Assembly: GCF_001417775.1 (NCBI RefSeq)
Contig: NZ_BBZJ01000018.1
Span: 186,001-250,000, forward strand
Origin: Streptomyces sp. TP-A0356
Lineage (GTDB): Bacteria; Actinomycetota; Actinomycetes; Streptomycetales; Streptomycetaceae
Direction: 5' to 3'
Length of the DNA stretch: 64,000 nt
The notes under the pieces were generated by a model. It saw only the letters and a list, made by a program, of their open reading frames with translations, made no database searches and was not told the DNA's origin. A program made the position numbers and the translations under genes. Every line of letters starts with the position of its first letter. The first letter of the stretch is position 1. Below are positions 6,570 to 15,067 of this stretch, piece after piece.

Positions 6570-8699
6570 ATGCCGGGGATGGATGAGTCACCGGGTGATG
6601 CCGGGGCAGTGCACGACGTCCTCGGGACGGTCCTCGCCGACACGGTGCGGCGTACCGGGGCTTCCATCGGTGCTGTGTACCTGATCGAAGAGGCGGAGCC
6701 GGTGCTGCGTCTGGTGGCCTTGTCCGGTCTGCCCCCGGACTTCGCCGCCCCGTGGGAGCGCCTGCCGCTCACCGCTCCCGTGCCCGTCGCCGATGCGATC
6801 CGTGAGGGCCGGCTCATCTGGGTCGGGGACCAGGACGAGATGGCCCGCCACTACCCGCGGGTCGCCGCCGTCCTCCCCTATGAATTCCCTCTCGCCGCCA
6901 TCGCGCTGTCCGGGGTGCACCGATGCTGGGGCGGGCTGGTGCTGACGTGGCCCGCCGACCACCCCCGGGAGGCCACGCCTCGCGAACGCGGCCACATCGC
7001 CTCCAGCGCCCGTCGCCTGGCCCGGCTCCTGGACGACGCCCCCCGCCCACCCGCACTGCCCGACCATCCGCGCGTCGTCCCGACCGAGGCCCCGCACCAC
7101 CCCTCCCAGACCGGAATGGCAGCGGCGGACTACCTGGAACGTCTCCCCGAGGGCGCCCTGTCCCTCGATCTGGACGGCGTGATCACCTTTCTCACCACCA
7201 CCGCCGCCCAACTGCTCGGCCGTGACGCCGAACGACTGCTCGGCACCCGGCCCTGGCAGGCACTGCCCTGGCTGGACGATCCCGTGTACGAAGACCACTA
7301 CCGCACCGCGGTGGTCACGCGCGCGCCCCTGTCCTACACCGCTCTGCGTCCGCCGGATCAGTGGCTGACCTTCCATCTCTACCCGGACACCAGCGGCATC
7401 AGCGTCCGCATCACTCCGGGCGGAGAACAGTCCGCGCCCGATCCCCCGGCCCGGCCCGCCGCCACGGTGACCCCGACCGGGCGCCTCTACCAACTGGTGC
7501 ATCTGGCCGCCGCGCTCACCGAGACGGTGAGCGTGCGGGACCTCGTCGACCTGATCGCCGACCAGGTCCTGCCCGCCTTCCGCGCGCAGGGTCTGGTGCT
7601 GTCCGTCGCCGACGCCGGCCGCCTGAGAATCAGCGGCGTTCGCGGCTACCCGGCCGACGTCATCGAACGTATCGACGGACTGCCGCTCGACACCGAACTC
7701 ACTCCCGCCGGCCAGGTCCTCGCGAGCGCCACGCCTGCCTTCTTCACCAGCCCCGCCGAGATGGCACGCGCCTATCCCCAGGCGCCCCGGATCAGCGACA
7801 AGCAAGCGTGGGCCTTCCTCCCCCTGGTCATCAGCGGACGGCCGGTGGGCTGCTGCATCGTCTCCTACCACCAGCCCCACGCCTTCACCGCCGACGAGCG
7901 GGCCGTCCTGACCTCACTGGCCGGCCTGATCGCCCAGGCCCTGGACCGCGCACGGCTGTACGACACTCAGCACAACCTTGTGCACGGACTCCAGCAGGCA
8001 CTCCTGCCCCGGGCCCTGCCCACCGTGGCGGGACTGGACGTGGCCGCCCGCTATCTGCCCGGCAGCCACGGCGTGGACGTCGGCGGCGATTTCTACGACC
8101 TGCTGCGCCTGGACGACACCACCGCGGCCGCGGTCATCGGCGATGTCGAGGGCCACAGCATCGCCGCGGCCGCCCTCATGGGCCAGGTGCGCACCGCCAT
8201 CCACGCCCATGCCACCGCCGGCGCGGCTCCGGACCAGGTCCTGGCCCGCACCAACCGGCTCCTCACCGACCTGGATACCGGCCTGCTCGTCTCCTGCCTC
8301 TACGCCCATCTGGACCTGTCCCGCGACGAGGTCACCCTCGCCAGCGCGGGCCACGTCCCTCCGCTGCTGTGCGAGGGCCCCGATCACGCACGCGTGCTGG
8401 ACGTCGAGCCAGGGCCGTTGCTGGGCATAGACGCCTGCGCCTGCTACCCGGTCACCCGGCTGTCCCTGCCCGATGACGCCACCCTGGCCCTTTACACCGA
8501 CGGTCTCGTGGAGGTCCCCGGCACCGACCTCACCCAGGTCACCACCGCACTCGCCAAGCAGCTGGCCGACACCCACGGCCACGACCTCGAAGCCCGGATC
8601 GACAGCCTCGTCCGCCGCACCTGGCCCGGCGGCCGGCACACGGACGACATCGCGGTCCTCCTCATACGCGTGGCCCGCACGCCCTCGACCGCCGGGTGA
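6570..8699 (+). CDS. GAF-PAS-GAF-PP2C (SpoIIE-type) serine phosphatase
   Basis: 709 residues from the ATG at 6570, chosen because GGAGG lies 7 bases upstream. An earlier ATG at 6486 lacks such a site. Domain order: GAF about residues 15-165, PAS about 195-290 (LPEGALSLDLDGVITFL), a second GAF about 320-470, then a PP2C-type phosphatase about 490-700. Metal-binding motifs are DVGGDFYDL, IGDVEGHSIAAAALM, TDGLVE and the terminal TDDIAVLL; glutamate replaces a more common residue in GDVEGHS. Such proteins dephosphorylate anti-anti-sigma factors in partner-switching pathways and respond to signals bound by GAF/PAS. No anti-sigma or anti-anti-sigma gene is adjacent, so its partner is elsewhere. It may be regulated through the GC-rich repeat leader. 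Confidence 0.9.
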   Translation: MPGMDESPGDAGAVHDVLGTVLADTVRRTGASIGAVYLIEEAEPVLRLVALSGLPPDFAAPWERLPLTAPVPVADAIREGRLIWVGDQDEMARHYPRVAAVLPYEFPLAAIALSGVHRCWGGLVLTWPADHPREATPRERGHIASSARRLARLLDDAPRPPALPDHPRVVPTEAPHHPSQTGMAAADYLERLPEGALSLDLDGVITFLTTTAAQLLGRDAERLLGTRPWQALPWLDDPVYEDHYRTAVVTRAPLSYTALRPPDQWLTFHLYPDTSGISVRITPGGEQSAPDPPARPAATVTPTGRLYQLVHLAAALTETVSVRDLVDLIADQVLPAFRAQGLVLSVADAGRLRISGVRGYPADVIERIDGLPLDTELTPAGQVLASATPAFFTSPAEMARAYPQAPRISDKQAWAFLPLVISGRPVGCCIVSYHQPHAFTADERAVLTSLAGLIAQALDRARLYDTQHNLVHGLQQALLPRALPTVAGLDVAARYLPGSHGVDVGGDFYDLLRLDDTTAAAVIGDVEGHSIAAAALMGQVRTAIHAHATAGAAPDQVLARTNRLLTDLDTGLLVSCLYAHLDLSRDEVTLASAGHVPPLLCEGPDHARVLDVEPGPLLGIDACACYPVTRLSLPDDATLALYTDGLVEVPGTDLTQVTTALAKQLADTHGHDLEARIDSLVRRTWPGGRHTDDIAVLLIRVARTPSTAG

Positions 8700-8736
8700 G
8701 ACGGAGGACGATCGCACGTGGGGGTGCGGGTCACTC

Positions 8737-8900
8737 CGCGTCCGCGGTCCTCGGTCCTCCCGTGTCCGCGGTCCTCGGTCATGCCGCGTCCGCGGTCCTC
8801 GGGCATCCCACGTCCGCGATCCTCGGTCATCCCACGTCCGCAGTCGTCGGTCTCCCGCGGCCGCGGTCATCGGTCACTCCTCGTCCGCGGTCCTCACTGG
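8737..8900. repeat. 24 bp tandem repeat, about 6.8 copies, seeded in the MIP gene 3' end
   Basis: Unit on the minus strand is approximately GAGGACCGCGGACGCGGAGT + GACC. The copy at 8875-8900 contains the last codons and TGA of the aquaglyceroporin gene. Successive copies extend outward to 8737, and one is 23 bp. The copy farthest from the gene is 23/24 identical to the gene-end copy apart from internal drift. Confidence 0.85.
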
Positions 8901-9821
8901 CCGGGTCCTGCCCACCTCCGGGGCTTCGCCCAGTCGGGCGCGGACGTACAGGACATCGCCGATGAACAGGTCGTAGACCAGCACCCCGATCACACCGCCG
9001 ATGAGCGGGCCGACGATGGGGATCCAGAAGTAGTTGCTGAAGGAGCCGGCGAGGGTGCCGGGCATCGCGAGGTCCTGCCAGCCGGCGGCCCAGGTGAACA
9101 GTCGTGGGCCGAGGTCCCGGGCCGGGTTGATGGCATAGCCGGCGTTCGCGCCGTACGACATGCCGACGGCCGCGACGACCAGGCCGATCACCAGCGGTCC
9201 GAGGTTCGCCTTCACCGCCGTATTACGCAGGTCGATGACGGCCACCACGAACATGACGAGGAAGGCCGTGCCGACGATCTGGTCCACGAGCGGGCCCCAG
9301 ACACTGCCGTGGAAATACGGTGCGGGGAAGGTTCCGAAGATGGAGAAGGTGGCCAGGGTGTGCCCGTTCGTCTTCGGACCCTTCATGGCATGGTCGAAGG
9401 TGTTGATCGCGTCGTGATAGACGCCGTACACCAGCGCGGCCCCGACAAACCCGCCGATCAGCTGCGACAACATGTACGGAAGGACCTTGACCCAGGGGAA
9501 TTTACGACGCACCGCGAATGCGAGCGTCACCGCCGGGTTGATATGCGCGCCACTGACGCCGCCTGCAACGTAGATACCGAAGGTCACCGCCATGGCCCAG
9601 CCCAATGAGATCAGGAGCCAGTCGCCGGCGCTGAGGAAGAAGGTGGTGGGTCCTGCGGTACGGCCTGATCCGGGAAGCGCGGCCACCGCCATGGCCACCA
9701 CGCCGCAGCCGAAGGAGGTGAGGACGAACGTCCCCAGGAATTCTGCGAGGCAATCACCGAGCAGGCCCCCTCGCCGTCTGAGCCGGGAGGGTCTTACCAG
9801 GGGCGGAATTTCCACAGCCAT
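8874..9821 (-). CDS. MIP family aquaglyceroporin (GlpF-like glycerol facilitator)
   Basis: 315 residues from an ATG preceded by GAGGGGG. It has six membrane helices and both pore half-helices. The first signature is GAHINPAVT (about residue 95). The second is GYAINPARDLGPR (about residue 240). The D after NPAR is the residue that distinguishes glycerol facilitators from strict water channels. An insert around residues 140-175 before helix 4 and a 35-residue N-terminal extension make it longer than E. coli GlpF. It should let glycerol and small polyols equilibrate across the membrane. No glycerol kinase or dehydrogenase gene is adjacent. The last codons lie inside the tandem repeat array. Confidence 0.9.
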   Translation of the reverse strand: MAVEIPPLVRPSRLRRRGGLLGDCLAEFLGTFVLTSFGCGVVAMAVAALPGSGRTAGPTTFFLSAGDWLLISLGWAMAVTFGIYVAGGVSGAHINPAVTLAFAVRRKFPWVKVLPYMLSQLIGGFVGAALVYGVYHDAINTFDHAMKGPKTNGHTLATFSIFGTFPAPYFHGSVWGPLVDQIVGTAFLVMFVVAVIDLRNTAVKANLGPLVIGLVVAAVGMSYGANAGYAINPARDLGPRLFTWAAGWQDLAMPGTLAGSFSNYFWIPIVGPLIGGVIGVLVYDLFIGDVLYVRARLGEAPEVGRTRPVRTADEE

Positions 9822-10058
9822 GTTGGCCCCCTCAGGGACTGGTCTGGCCGGTGGCGGCTCTTTCCGCCGCTGACGTCGTCGATATCCGGCTACTGCGTCG
9901 TCCGGCTATCTTCATTTCCGTGTCGAGGTGAGCCGATGCCACCCGCCCGGCCTGAGTATTCGAATGTGACGGTCTCTGCATTCCGCACGAGCGATGTGCC
10001 GGATTGCGCACGGGCATTCCCATCCTGGCCACCGTCGAGGCACACAGACGAGTATGGC

Positions 10059-10480
10059 TCACAGATCGTCGACTCGCTCATCACCATCACACCTTCGGCT
10101 GATCTCCGTCACACGAAGGTGTAGCCGCTGCACCCTGTTCGGGAGAGTGGGGCGGTGGAGCGGCCGGTGCGGGGTCCGCCTCCGTGAGAATGCCTCCCGC
10201 CCGCTCGTCGTGTCGGGCAGGGCGGCCAGCAGGTCGAGGAGCGCGACGCCGTCTTCGAAGCCGAGCAGGTCGTGTGGCGGGGCGCGCTCGACGGCCGGTT
10301 GCCGGTCGGTCCATGGGGGCGCGGCGGTCCGGTGCGTGGGGTGCGGCTGTACGGCGACGGCGGGGCGTACGGCGGTGTCGTACGCGTAGGCGCCGGTGCG
10401 GCCGTGGCCCGGGGCGCACGGGTGCGCGGCCCGGGATACGGCTGCCGGTCGGACGACAGCTCGGACGGCAGCGGTCCCAG
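10059..10480 (-). pseudogene. Unrecognised coding remnant
   Basis: The minus frame ending at the TGA 10061-10059 has strongly coding-like codon use. It reads GAYAYDTAVRPAVAVQPHPT and later PPHDLLGFEDGVALLDLLAA before becoming Arg-rich toward the stop. No start codon with a ribosome site is visible, and the upstream portion degrades into repeat sequence. I take it as the C-terminal fragment of a lost gene. I do not recognise the family, and chance coding bias in GC-rich DNA is possible. Confidence 0.3.
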
Positions 10481-10556
10481 GGGCGGGCCTCGAGAGGTGA
10501 TCGCGTGGACGGGAAGGAGCCGCCTCGGCGCGCGGGCCGAACGGCGGCGGCGGGGG

Positions 10557-10651
10557 CGGAAGCGGGGCCGATCCGGAGGGGCGGGGGGGCGGAAGCGGGG
10601 CCGATCCGGAGGGGCGGGGGGGCGGAAGCGGGGCCGGTCCGGAGGGGCGGG
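10557..10651. repeat. 33 bp tandem repeat, three copies
   Basis: Copies start at 10557, 10590 and 10623; the third differs by an A-to-G change and is slightly short. The unit begins CGGAAGCGGGGCCGATCCGG. It lies about 110 bases before the chosen start of the NAD-binding protein. Confidence 0.9.
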
Positions 10652-10757
10652 CACGGCGAGCGGCAGCGCTGCGGTGCGACCAGTAGGCCGGCCACCGCCC
10701 CCAGGACCGGCAAGTTCCCGTGGAACCACTGTCATTGGTAGGGCAGTCTTTCTCCCC

Positions 10758-12770
10758 GTGGCAAACGTTCCGCAGCAGAACGGTTCAGTCGACGCCGTCG
10801 CACACATGGTGGTGTGCGGGGACGACGGGCTCGCGCACCGGCTGGCCGCCGAGTTGCGCGGGGTGTACGGCGAACAGGTGACGCTCGTCGTCCCGCCCAC
10901 GGATCGGGTCGCCCGACAGCCGGTGGTGGGCCGCGCCCGCGCCTCCGCGCTGCTCGACCGGGTCTCCGCCGCCGTCACGCGCGCGGCGGGCAACGGGAAC
11001 GGCAACGGAAACGGGAACGGAAACGGCGGTGGTACGGACGGACGCGCCACCGGAGCGGGCGGCGGCCGCACGGCCGGACAGCCCGGCGTCGCACGTCTGT
11101 TGGAGGCCGCCGAGGCGTCCGAATCCGTACTCGCCGAGGCCGGGGTGGAGCGGGCGACGGCACTCGCGCTCGTCTATGACGACGACGAGACCAACATCCG
11201 CGCCGCCCTCACCGCCCGTCGCCTCAACCCACGGCTGCGGCTGGTCCTGCGCCTCTACAACCGGCGGCTCGGCCAGCACATCGAGGCGCTCCTCGACCAG
11301 GCCGCGGCCCTGGCCTCCGGCGGGCCCGAAGGGGGCAACGACGCGTTCGACGCGTCCACGACCGTCCTGTCCGACGCCGACACCGCCGCCCCCGCGCTGG
11401 CCGCGACCGCCGTCGCCGGCACCACGAAGGTCGTGCAGACCGACGGTCTGATGCTGCGAGCCGTCGAGCGCCCGCCGCCGCGGCCCGGCCAGGTCGCCGA
11501 CCCCGGACTGTGCACCCTGGCGCTGCTGTCCGCGACGGCCAGCGATCCCGCCGGCGCCGACGGTTCCGAGGGCAGCGGCGAGCAGGGACCGCGTCTCCTG
11601 CCGGACGAGAGGGCGGTCGCGGAGGCCACCGGGCGCGGCACCGTCGTTCTGGAGACCGTCTCGTACGCGGGTCCGGCGCTGCCCGCCGGGCGCAGCCTCG
11701 TACGGCTCGGCTCGCTGCTGTCGCGGCGGCTGCGCTGGTCGTTCGCCGGCCTCGTGGGCTGTGTCGTCGCGCTCGCGGTCGCCTCGATGGCGGTCACCAA
11801 CGAACGGCCGCTGACAGCCGTGTACTTGACGCTGCTCGACCTGTTCGCCATCAACAACCCCGCGATCGGGGAACCCGTCGGGCGGCAGATCCTGCAACTG
11901 CTGTCCGGACTGGTGGGGTTGCTGCTGCTGCCCGTGCTGCTCGCGGCGGTGCTGGAGGCGCTCGGCACCTTCCGCAGCGGGACCGCGCTGCGCAAACCGC
12001 CGCGCGGGCTGTCGGGGCACGTGGTGCTGCTCGGCGTCGGCAAGATCGGTACCCGGGTGATGACCCGGTTGCGGGAACTCAAGATCCCGGTGGTGTGCGT
12101 CGAGGGCGATCCGGAGGCACGCGGACTGGCGACGGCCCGGCGGCTGCGGGTGCCGGTGGTGCTCGGCGACGTGACGCAGGAAGGCGTACTGGAGGCCGCC
12201 AAGATCCACCGGGCGCACTCACTGCTCGCCCTGACCAGTGCCGACACCACGAATCTGGAGGCCGTCCTCTACGCCCGCTCCTTGCGGCCCGACCTCAGGG
12301 TCGTGCTGCGTCTGTACGACGACGACTTCGCGACCGCCGTCTACCGCACCCTGCGCGCCGCGCACCCGCACGCCCTGACGCGCAGCCGCAGTGTGTCGCA
12401 CCTGGCCGCGCCCGCGTTCGCCGGGGCCATGCTGGGGCGGCAGATCCTGGGGGCGATACCGGTGGAGCGGCGGGTGCTGCTGTTCGCCGCCGTGGACGTG
12501 GCCGGCCATCCGCAGCTGGAGGGGCGGACGGTCGCCGAGGCGTTCCGCGCGGGGGCGTGGCGGGTGCTCGCCCTGGACACCGCGGCGCCCGGGGAACGCA
12601 ACCAGTCGCCCGGCCCGGAGACGGACGACTCCGACCGCCCCTCGGGACTGATCTGGGAGCTGCCGCCCACCTATGTCCTGCGCCCCGAGGACCGAGTGGT
12701 CCTGGCGGCGACGCGGCGCGGCCTGGCCGAACTGCTGGGCCGCAGGCGCCAGGAGACGGCCGGCGCGTGA
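10758..12770 (+). CDS. RCK/TrkA-N type NAD-binding membrane protein (ion-channel-like)
   Basis: 670 residues from the GTG at 10758; the ATG at 10806 is an alternative start. Two dinucleotide-binding RCK (TrkA-N) domains flank a membrane part. The first runs about residues 15-240 (MVVCGDDG start, LALVYDDDETNIRAA). The second runs about 430-640 (HVVLLGVGKIGTRVM, VVCVEGDPEARGLATA, LGDVTQEGVLEAAKI). Between them are two hydrophobic segments around residues 330-420 separated by LTLLDLFAINNPAIGEP. This is the layout of Castor/Pollux-like or KtrA-linked channels. The usual TVGYG selectivity filter is not visible, so potassium conduction is unproven. A Gly-Asn run (NGNGNGNGNGNG, about residue 78) interrupts the first domain and is coded by a simple hexamer repeat. 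Confidence 0.75.
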   Translation: MANVPQQNGSVDAVAHMVVCGDDGLAHRLAAELRGVYGEQVTLVVPPTDRVARQPVVGRARASALLDRVSAAVTRAAGNGNGNGNGNGNGGGTDGRATGAGGGRTAGQPGVARLLEAAEASESVLAEAGVERATALALVYDDDETNIRAALTARRLNPRLRLVLRLYNRRLGQHIEALLDQAAALASGGPEGGNDAFDASTTVLSDADTAAPALAATAVAGTTKVVQTDGLMLRAVERPPPRPGQVADPGLCTLALLSATASDPAGADGSEGSGEQGPRLLPDERAVAEATGRGTVVLETVSYAGPALPAGRSLVRLGSLLSRRLRWSFAGLVGCVVALAVASMAVTNERPLTAVYLTLLDLFAINNPAIGEPVGRQILQLLSGLVGLLLLPVLLAAVLEALGTFRSGTALRKPPRGLSGHVVLLGVGKIGTRVMTRLRELKIPVVCVEGDPEARGLATARRLRVPVVLGDVTQEGVLEAAKIHRAHSLLALTSADTTNLEAVLYARSLRPDLRVVLRLYDDDFATAVYRTLRAAHPHALTRSRSVSHLAAPAFAGAMLGRQILGAIPVERRVLLFAAVDVAGHPQLEGRTVAEAFRAGAWRVLALDTAAPGERNQSPGPETDDSDRPSGLIWELPPTYVLRPEDRVVLAATRRGLAELLGRRRQETAGA

Positions 12771-13098
12771 GGCGCACGGGACGGTCGGCGCGGGACGCGT
12801 AGGGCCAAGGGCACGGCCGAGGCGCGGGACCACAGGACGGCCGGGGCGCAAGGGCCACGGAACGGCCAGCGCAGGACGCGAAGGGCCAAGGCACGGCCGA
12901 GGCGCGGGGCCATAGGACGGCCGGGGCGCAAGGGCCACGGAACGGCCGGCGCCGGACGCGTAGGGCCAAGGGCACGGCCGAGGCGCGGGGCCACAGGACG
13001 GCCGGGACAGGAGGGGCAGGAGCGGGGGCGTAGGTGAGTTATCCACAGGCTGGGGGCCTCCTCGGCGGGAAGTCGGCCGGGGCAGGCACTATGGGGCC
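12771..13098. repeat. 81 bp tandem repeat, about 2.7 copies, filling the intergenic gap
   Basis: Units beginning GGGCCAAGG start at 12802, 12883 and 12963, a period of 81 then 80 bases. They contain smaller internal echoes of ACGGCCGGCGC, a string that also forms the last coding bases of the upstream gene (12764-12771). The final 80 bases before 13099 are single-copy and hold only an ordinary upstream region. No gene is supported here. Confidence 0.85.
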
Positions 13099-14952
13099 AT
13101 GACTGAGAGCAACGGGTCCACCTCGCCGGAGCGCGGCGGGGACATGCCGGACTGGGAGAAGCGCTTCCGAGCGCCGCGGGTTTCGCTGCCGGACTGGGCG
13201 GAGGACGCACCGCACCGCTCGCTGTTCGTGTCCAACGCGACGGGGACGTACGAGCTGTATGCGTGGGACCGCACCACGGGTGAGCAGCGCCAGGTCACGG
13301 ACCGGCCGAACGGCACGACGGACGGCCTGCTCTCCCCGGACGGCGAGTGGATCTGGTGGTTCGACGACACGGACGGGGACGAGTTCGGGATCTGGAGACG
13401 CCAGCCGTTCGTGCCCGGTGACCCGGGCGCGGCCTCCGGGACCGACGAACCGGCGGCTCCCGGTCTGGAGCCGTCGTATCCGGCCGGGCTCGCGATCGGA
13501 CGGGACGGCCGGACCGCGGTCGTGGGCCGCTCGACCGATCAGGACGGCTCGACGATCCATCTCGTACGGGCCGGTCAGGACCCGATGGAGATCTACCGGC
13601 ACCGCGAGTCGGCCGGGGTGGGCGACCTCTCGCGCGACGGTTCGCTGGTCGTCATCGAGCACACCGAACACGGCGACGCGATGCACTCGGCGCTGCGCGT
13701 GCTGCGGCCGGACGGCTGGACGGTGGCGGAGCTGGACGACACCAAGGGCGGCACGGTCGAGCTGGGTCTGGAGGTGCTCGGCTTCGCGCCCGTCGACGGG
13801 GACACGCGTCTGCTCATCGGGCACCAGCGGCGCGGCCGGTGGGAGCCGATGGTCTGGGACGTCGCCACGGGTGAGGAGACGGACCTGGCGCTGGAGCTGC
13901 CGGGTGATGTGGCCGCGGAGTGGTATCCGGACGGCTCCGCGCTGCTGATCGTGCACAGCTTCGAGGCCCGCAGCGAGCTGTTCCGCTACGACCTGGCGAC
14001 GCGCGAGCTGGTTCGGGTGCCGACGCCGCCGGGCTCCGTGTCGGGGGCGACGGCCCGCCCCGACGGGACCGTGGAGTATCTGTGGTCGTCGGCGGCCGAG
14101 CCGCCGGTGGTGCGGTCGACGTCGGGCGAGGTCGTGCTGGATCCGCCGGGGATGAGGGCGCCCGGGTCGGTGCCCGTGGAGGACGTGTGGGTGGAGGGGC
14201 CGGGCGGCCGCATCCACGCGCTGGTGCAGAGGCCGGCGGGGGCGCGCGGGCCGCTGCCGACGGTGTTCGACATCCATGGCGGTCCGACCTGGCACGACAG
14301 CGACTCCTTCGCGGCGGGCCCGGCGGCCTGGGTGGACCACGGGTATGCGGTGGTGCGGGTCAACTACCGCGGCTCGACGGGATACGGGCGCGAGTGGACG
14401 GACGCCCTCAGGCACCGGGTCGGGCTGATCGAGCTGGAGGACATCGCCGCGGTGCGGGAGTGGGCGGTGTCGTCCGGGCTCGCGGATCCGGAGCGGCTCG
14501 TCCTGACGGGCGGCTCCTGGGGCGGCTACCTCACACTGCTCGGCCTCGGCACCCAGCCGGACGCGTGGACGATCGGGATCGCGGCGGTCCCGGTCGCCGA
14601 CTACGTCACGGCGTACCACGACGAGATGGAGGCACTGAAGGCGATGGACCGGACGCTGCTCGGGGGCACGCCGGAGGAGGTGCCGGAGCGGTTCGAGGCG
14701 TCGTCGCCGCTGACATACGTCGATGCGGTGAAGTCACCGGTGTACATCTCGGCGGGGGTGAACGACCCACGGTGCCCGATCCGCCAGGTCGAGAACTATG
14801 TGGACCGGCTCACCGCCCGGGACGCGGTGCACGAGGTGTACCGGTACGAGGCGGGGCACGGCTCGCTGGTGGTCGACGAGCGCATCAAGCAGGTGCGGCT
14901 GGAGCTGGACTTCGCCGAGCGGCATCTGGGGGAGGTGACGAGCGGCATCTGA
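13099..14952 (+). CDS. S9 family prolyl oligopeptidase-like serine peptidase
   Basis: 617 residues. The N-terminal two-thirds (to about residue 370) has repeated SPDG/WYPDG/RPDG turns of a beta-propeller. The C-terminal alpha/beta-hydrolase domain carries FDIHGGPTWHDS (oxyanion region), nucleophile GGSWGGY (Ser about residue 474), acid in AGVNDPRCP and His in EAGHGSLV. This set fits the acylaminoacyl/dipeptidyl-peptidase-like S9 group, which clips short peptides or acyl-amino acids. No signal peptide is seen, so it is probably cytoplasmic. It is transcribed alone, ending at a hairpin 38 bases downstream. Confidence 0.9.
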   Translation: MTESNGSTSPERGGDMPDWEKRFRAPRVSLPDWAEDAPHRSLFVSNATGTYELYAWDRTTGEQRQVTDRPNGTTDGLLSPDGEWIWWFDDTDGDEFGIWRRQPFVPGDPGAASGTDEPAAPGLEPSYPAGLAIGRDGRTAVVGRSTDQDGSTIHLVRAGQDPMEIYRHRESAGVGDLSRDGSLVVIEHTEHGDAMHSALRVLRPDGWTVAELDDTKGGTVELGLEVLGFAPVDGDTRLLIGHQRRGRWEPMVWDVATGEETDLALELPGDVAAEWYPDGSALLIVHSFEARSELFRYDLATRELVRVPTPPGSVSGATARPDGTVEYLWSSAAEPPVVRSTSGEVVLDPPGMRAPGSVPVEDVWVEGPGGRIHALVQRPAGARGPLPTVFDIHGGPTWHDSDSFAAGPAAWVDHGYAVVRVNYRGSTGYGREWTDALRHRVGLIELEDIAAVREWAVSSGLADPERLVLTGGSWGGYLTLLGLGTQPDAWTIGIAAVPVADYVTAYHDEMEALKAMDRTLLGGTPEEVPERFEASSPLTYVDAVKSPVYISAGVNDPRCPIRQVENYVDRLTARDAVHEVYRYEAGHGSLVVDERIKQVRLELDFAERHLGEVTSGI

Positions 14953-14990
14953 GGGAGCGGGAGGGGACGGCGGCCGGCGCGGGAGGCGGC

Positions 14991-15018
14991 GTACGGGGCA
15001 TGCGCGTGTGCCCCGTAC
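14991..15018 (+). terminator. Hairpin after the S9 peptidase
   Basis: Arms GTACGGGGCA (14991-15000) and TGCCCCGTAC (15009-15018), 10 perfect pairs with an 8-base loop. Confidence 0.65.
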
Positions 15019-15067
15019 CCCGGCCCCACGGGCAGGCCCGCGGCGGCGGCACCGTACCGTTGAGGGC

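Larger units (their letters stand above)
9822..10757. other. Long gap with a gene remnant and a 33 bp repeat
   Basis: 936 bases between two divergent start codons. 9822-10050 is lower in GC and is the likely promoter region for the aquaglyceroporin. 10059-10480 holds a possible minus-strand gene remnant (separate entry). 10557-10651 is a three-copy 33 bp repeat. The remaining stretch up to 10757 contains nothing I can name. Confidence 0.5.

Noticed and set aside
8737..8900. CRISPR array
   Set aside because: Units are directly tandem without spacers and derive from a gene end; the same holds for the other arrays in this window.
10272..10757. Extended N-terminus of the NAD-binding protein
   Set aside because: The extra residues are repeat-derived (RKRGRSGGAGG units) and lack a ribosome site; homologue-like sequence begins near 10758.
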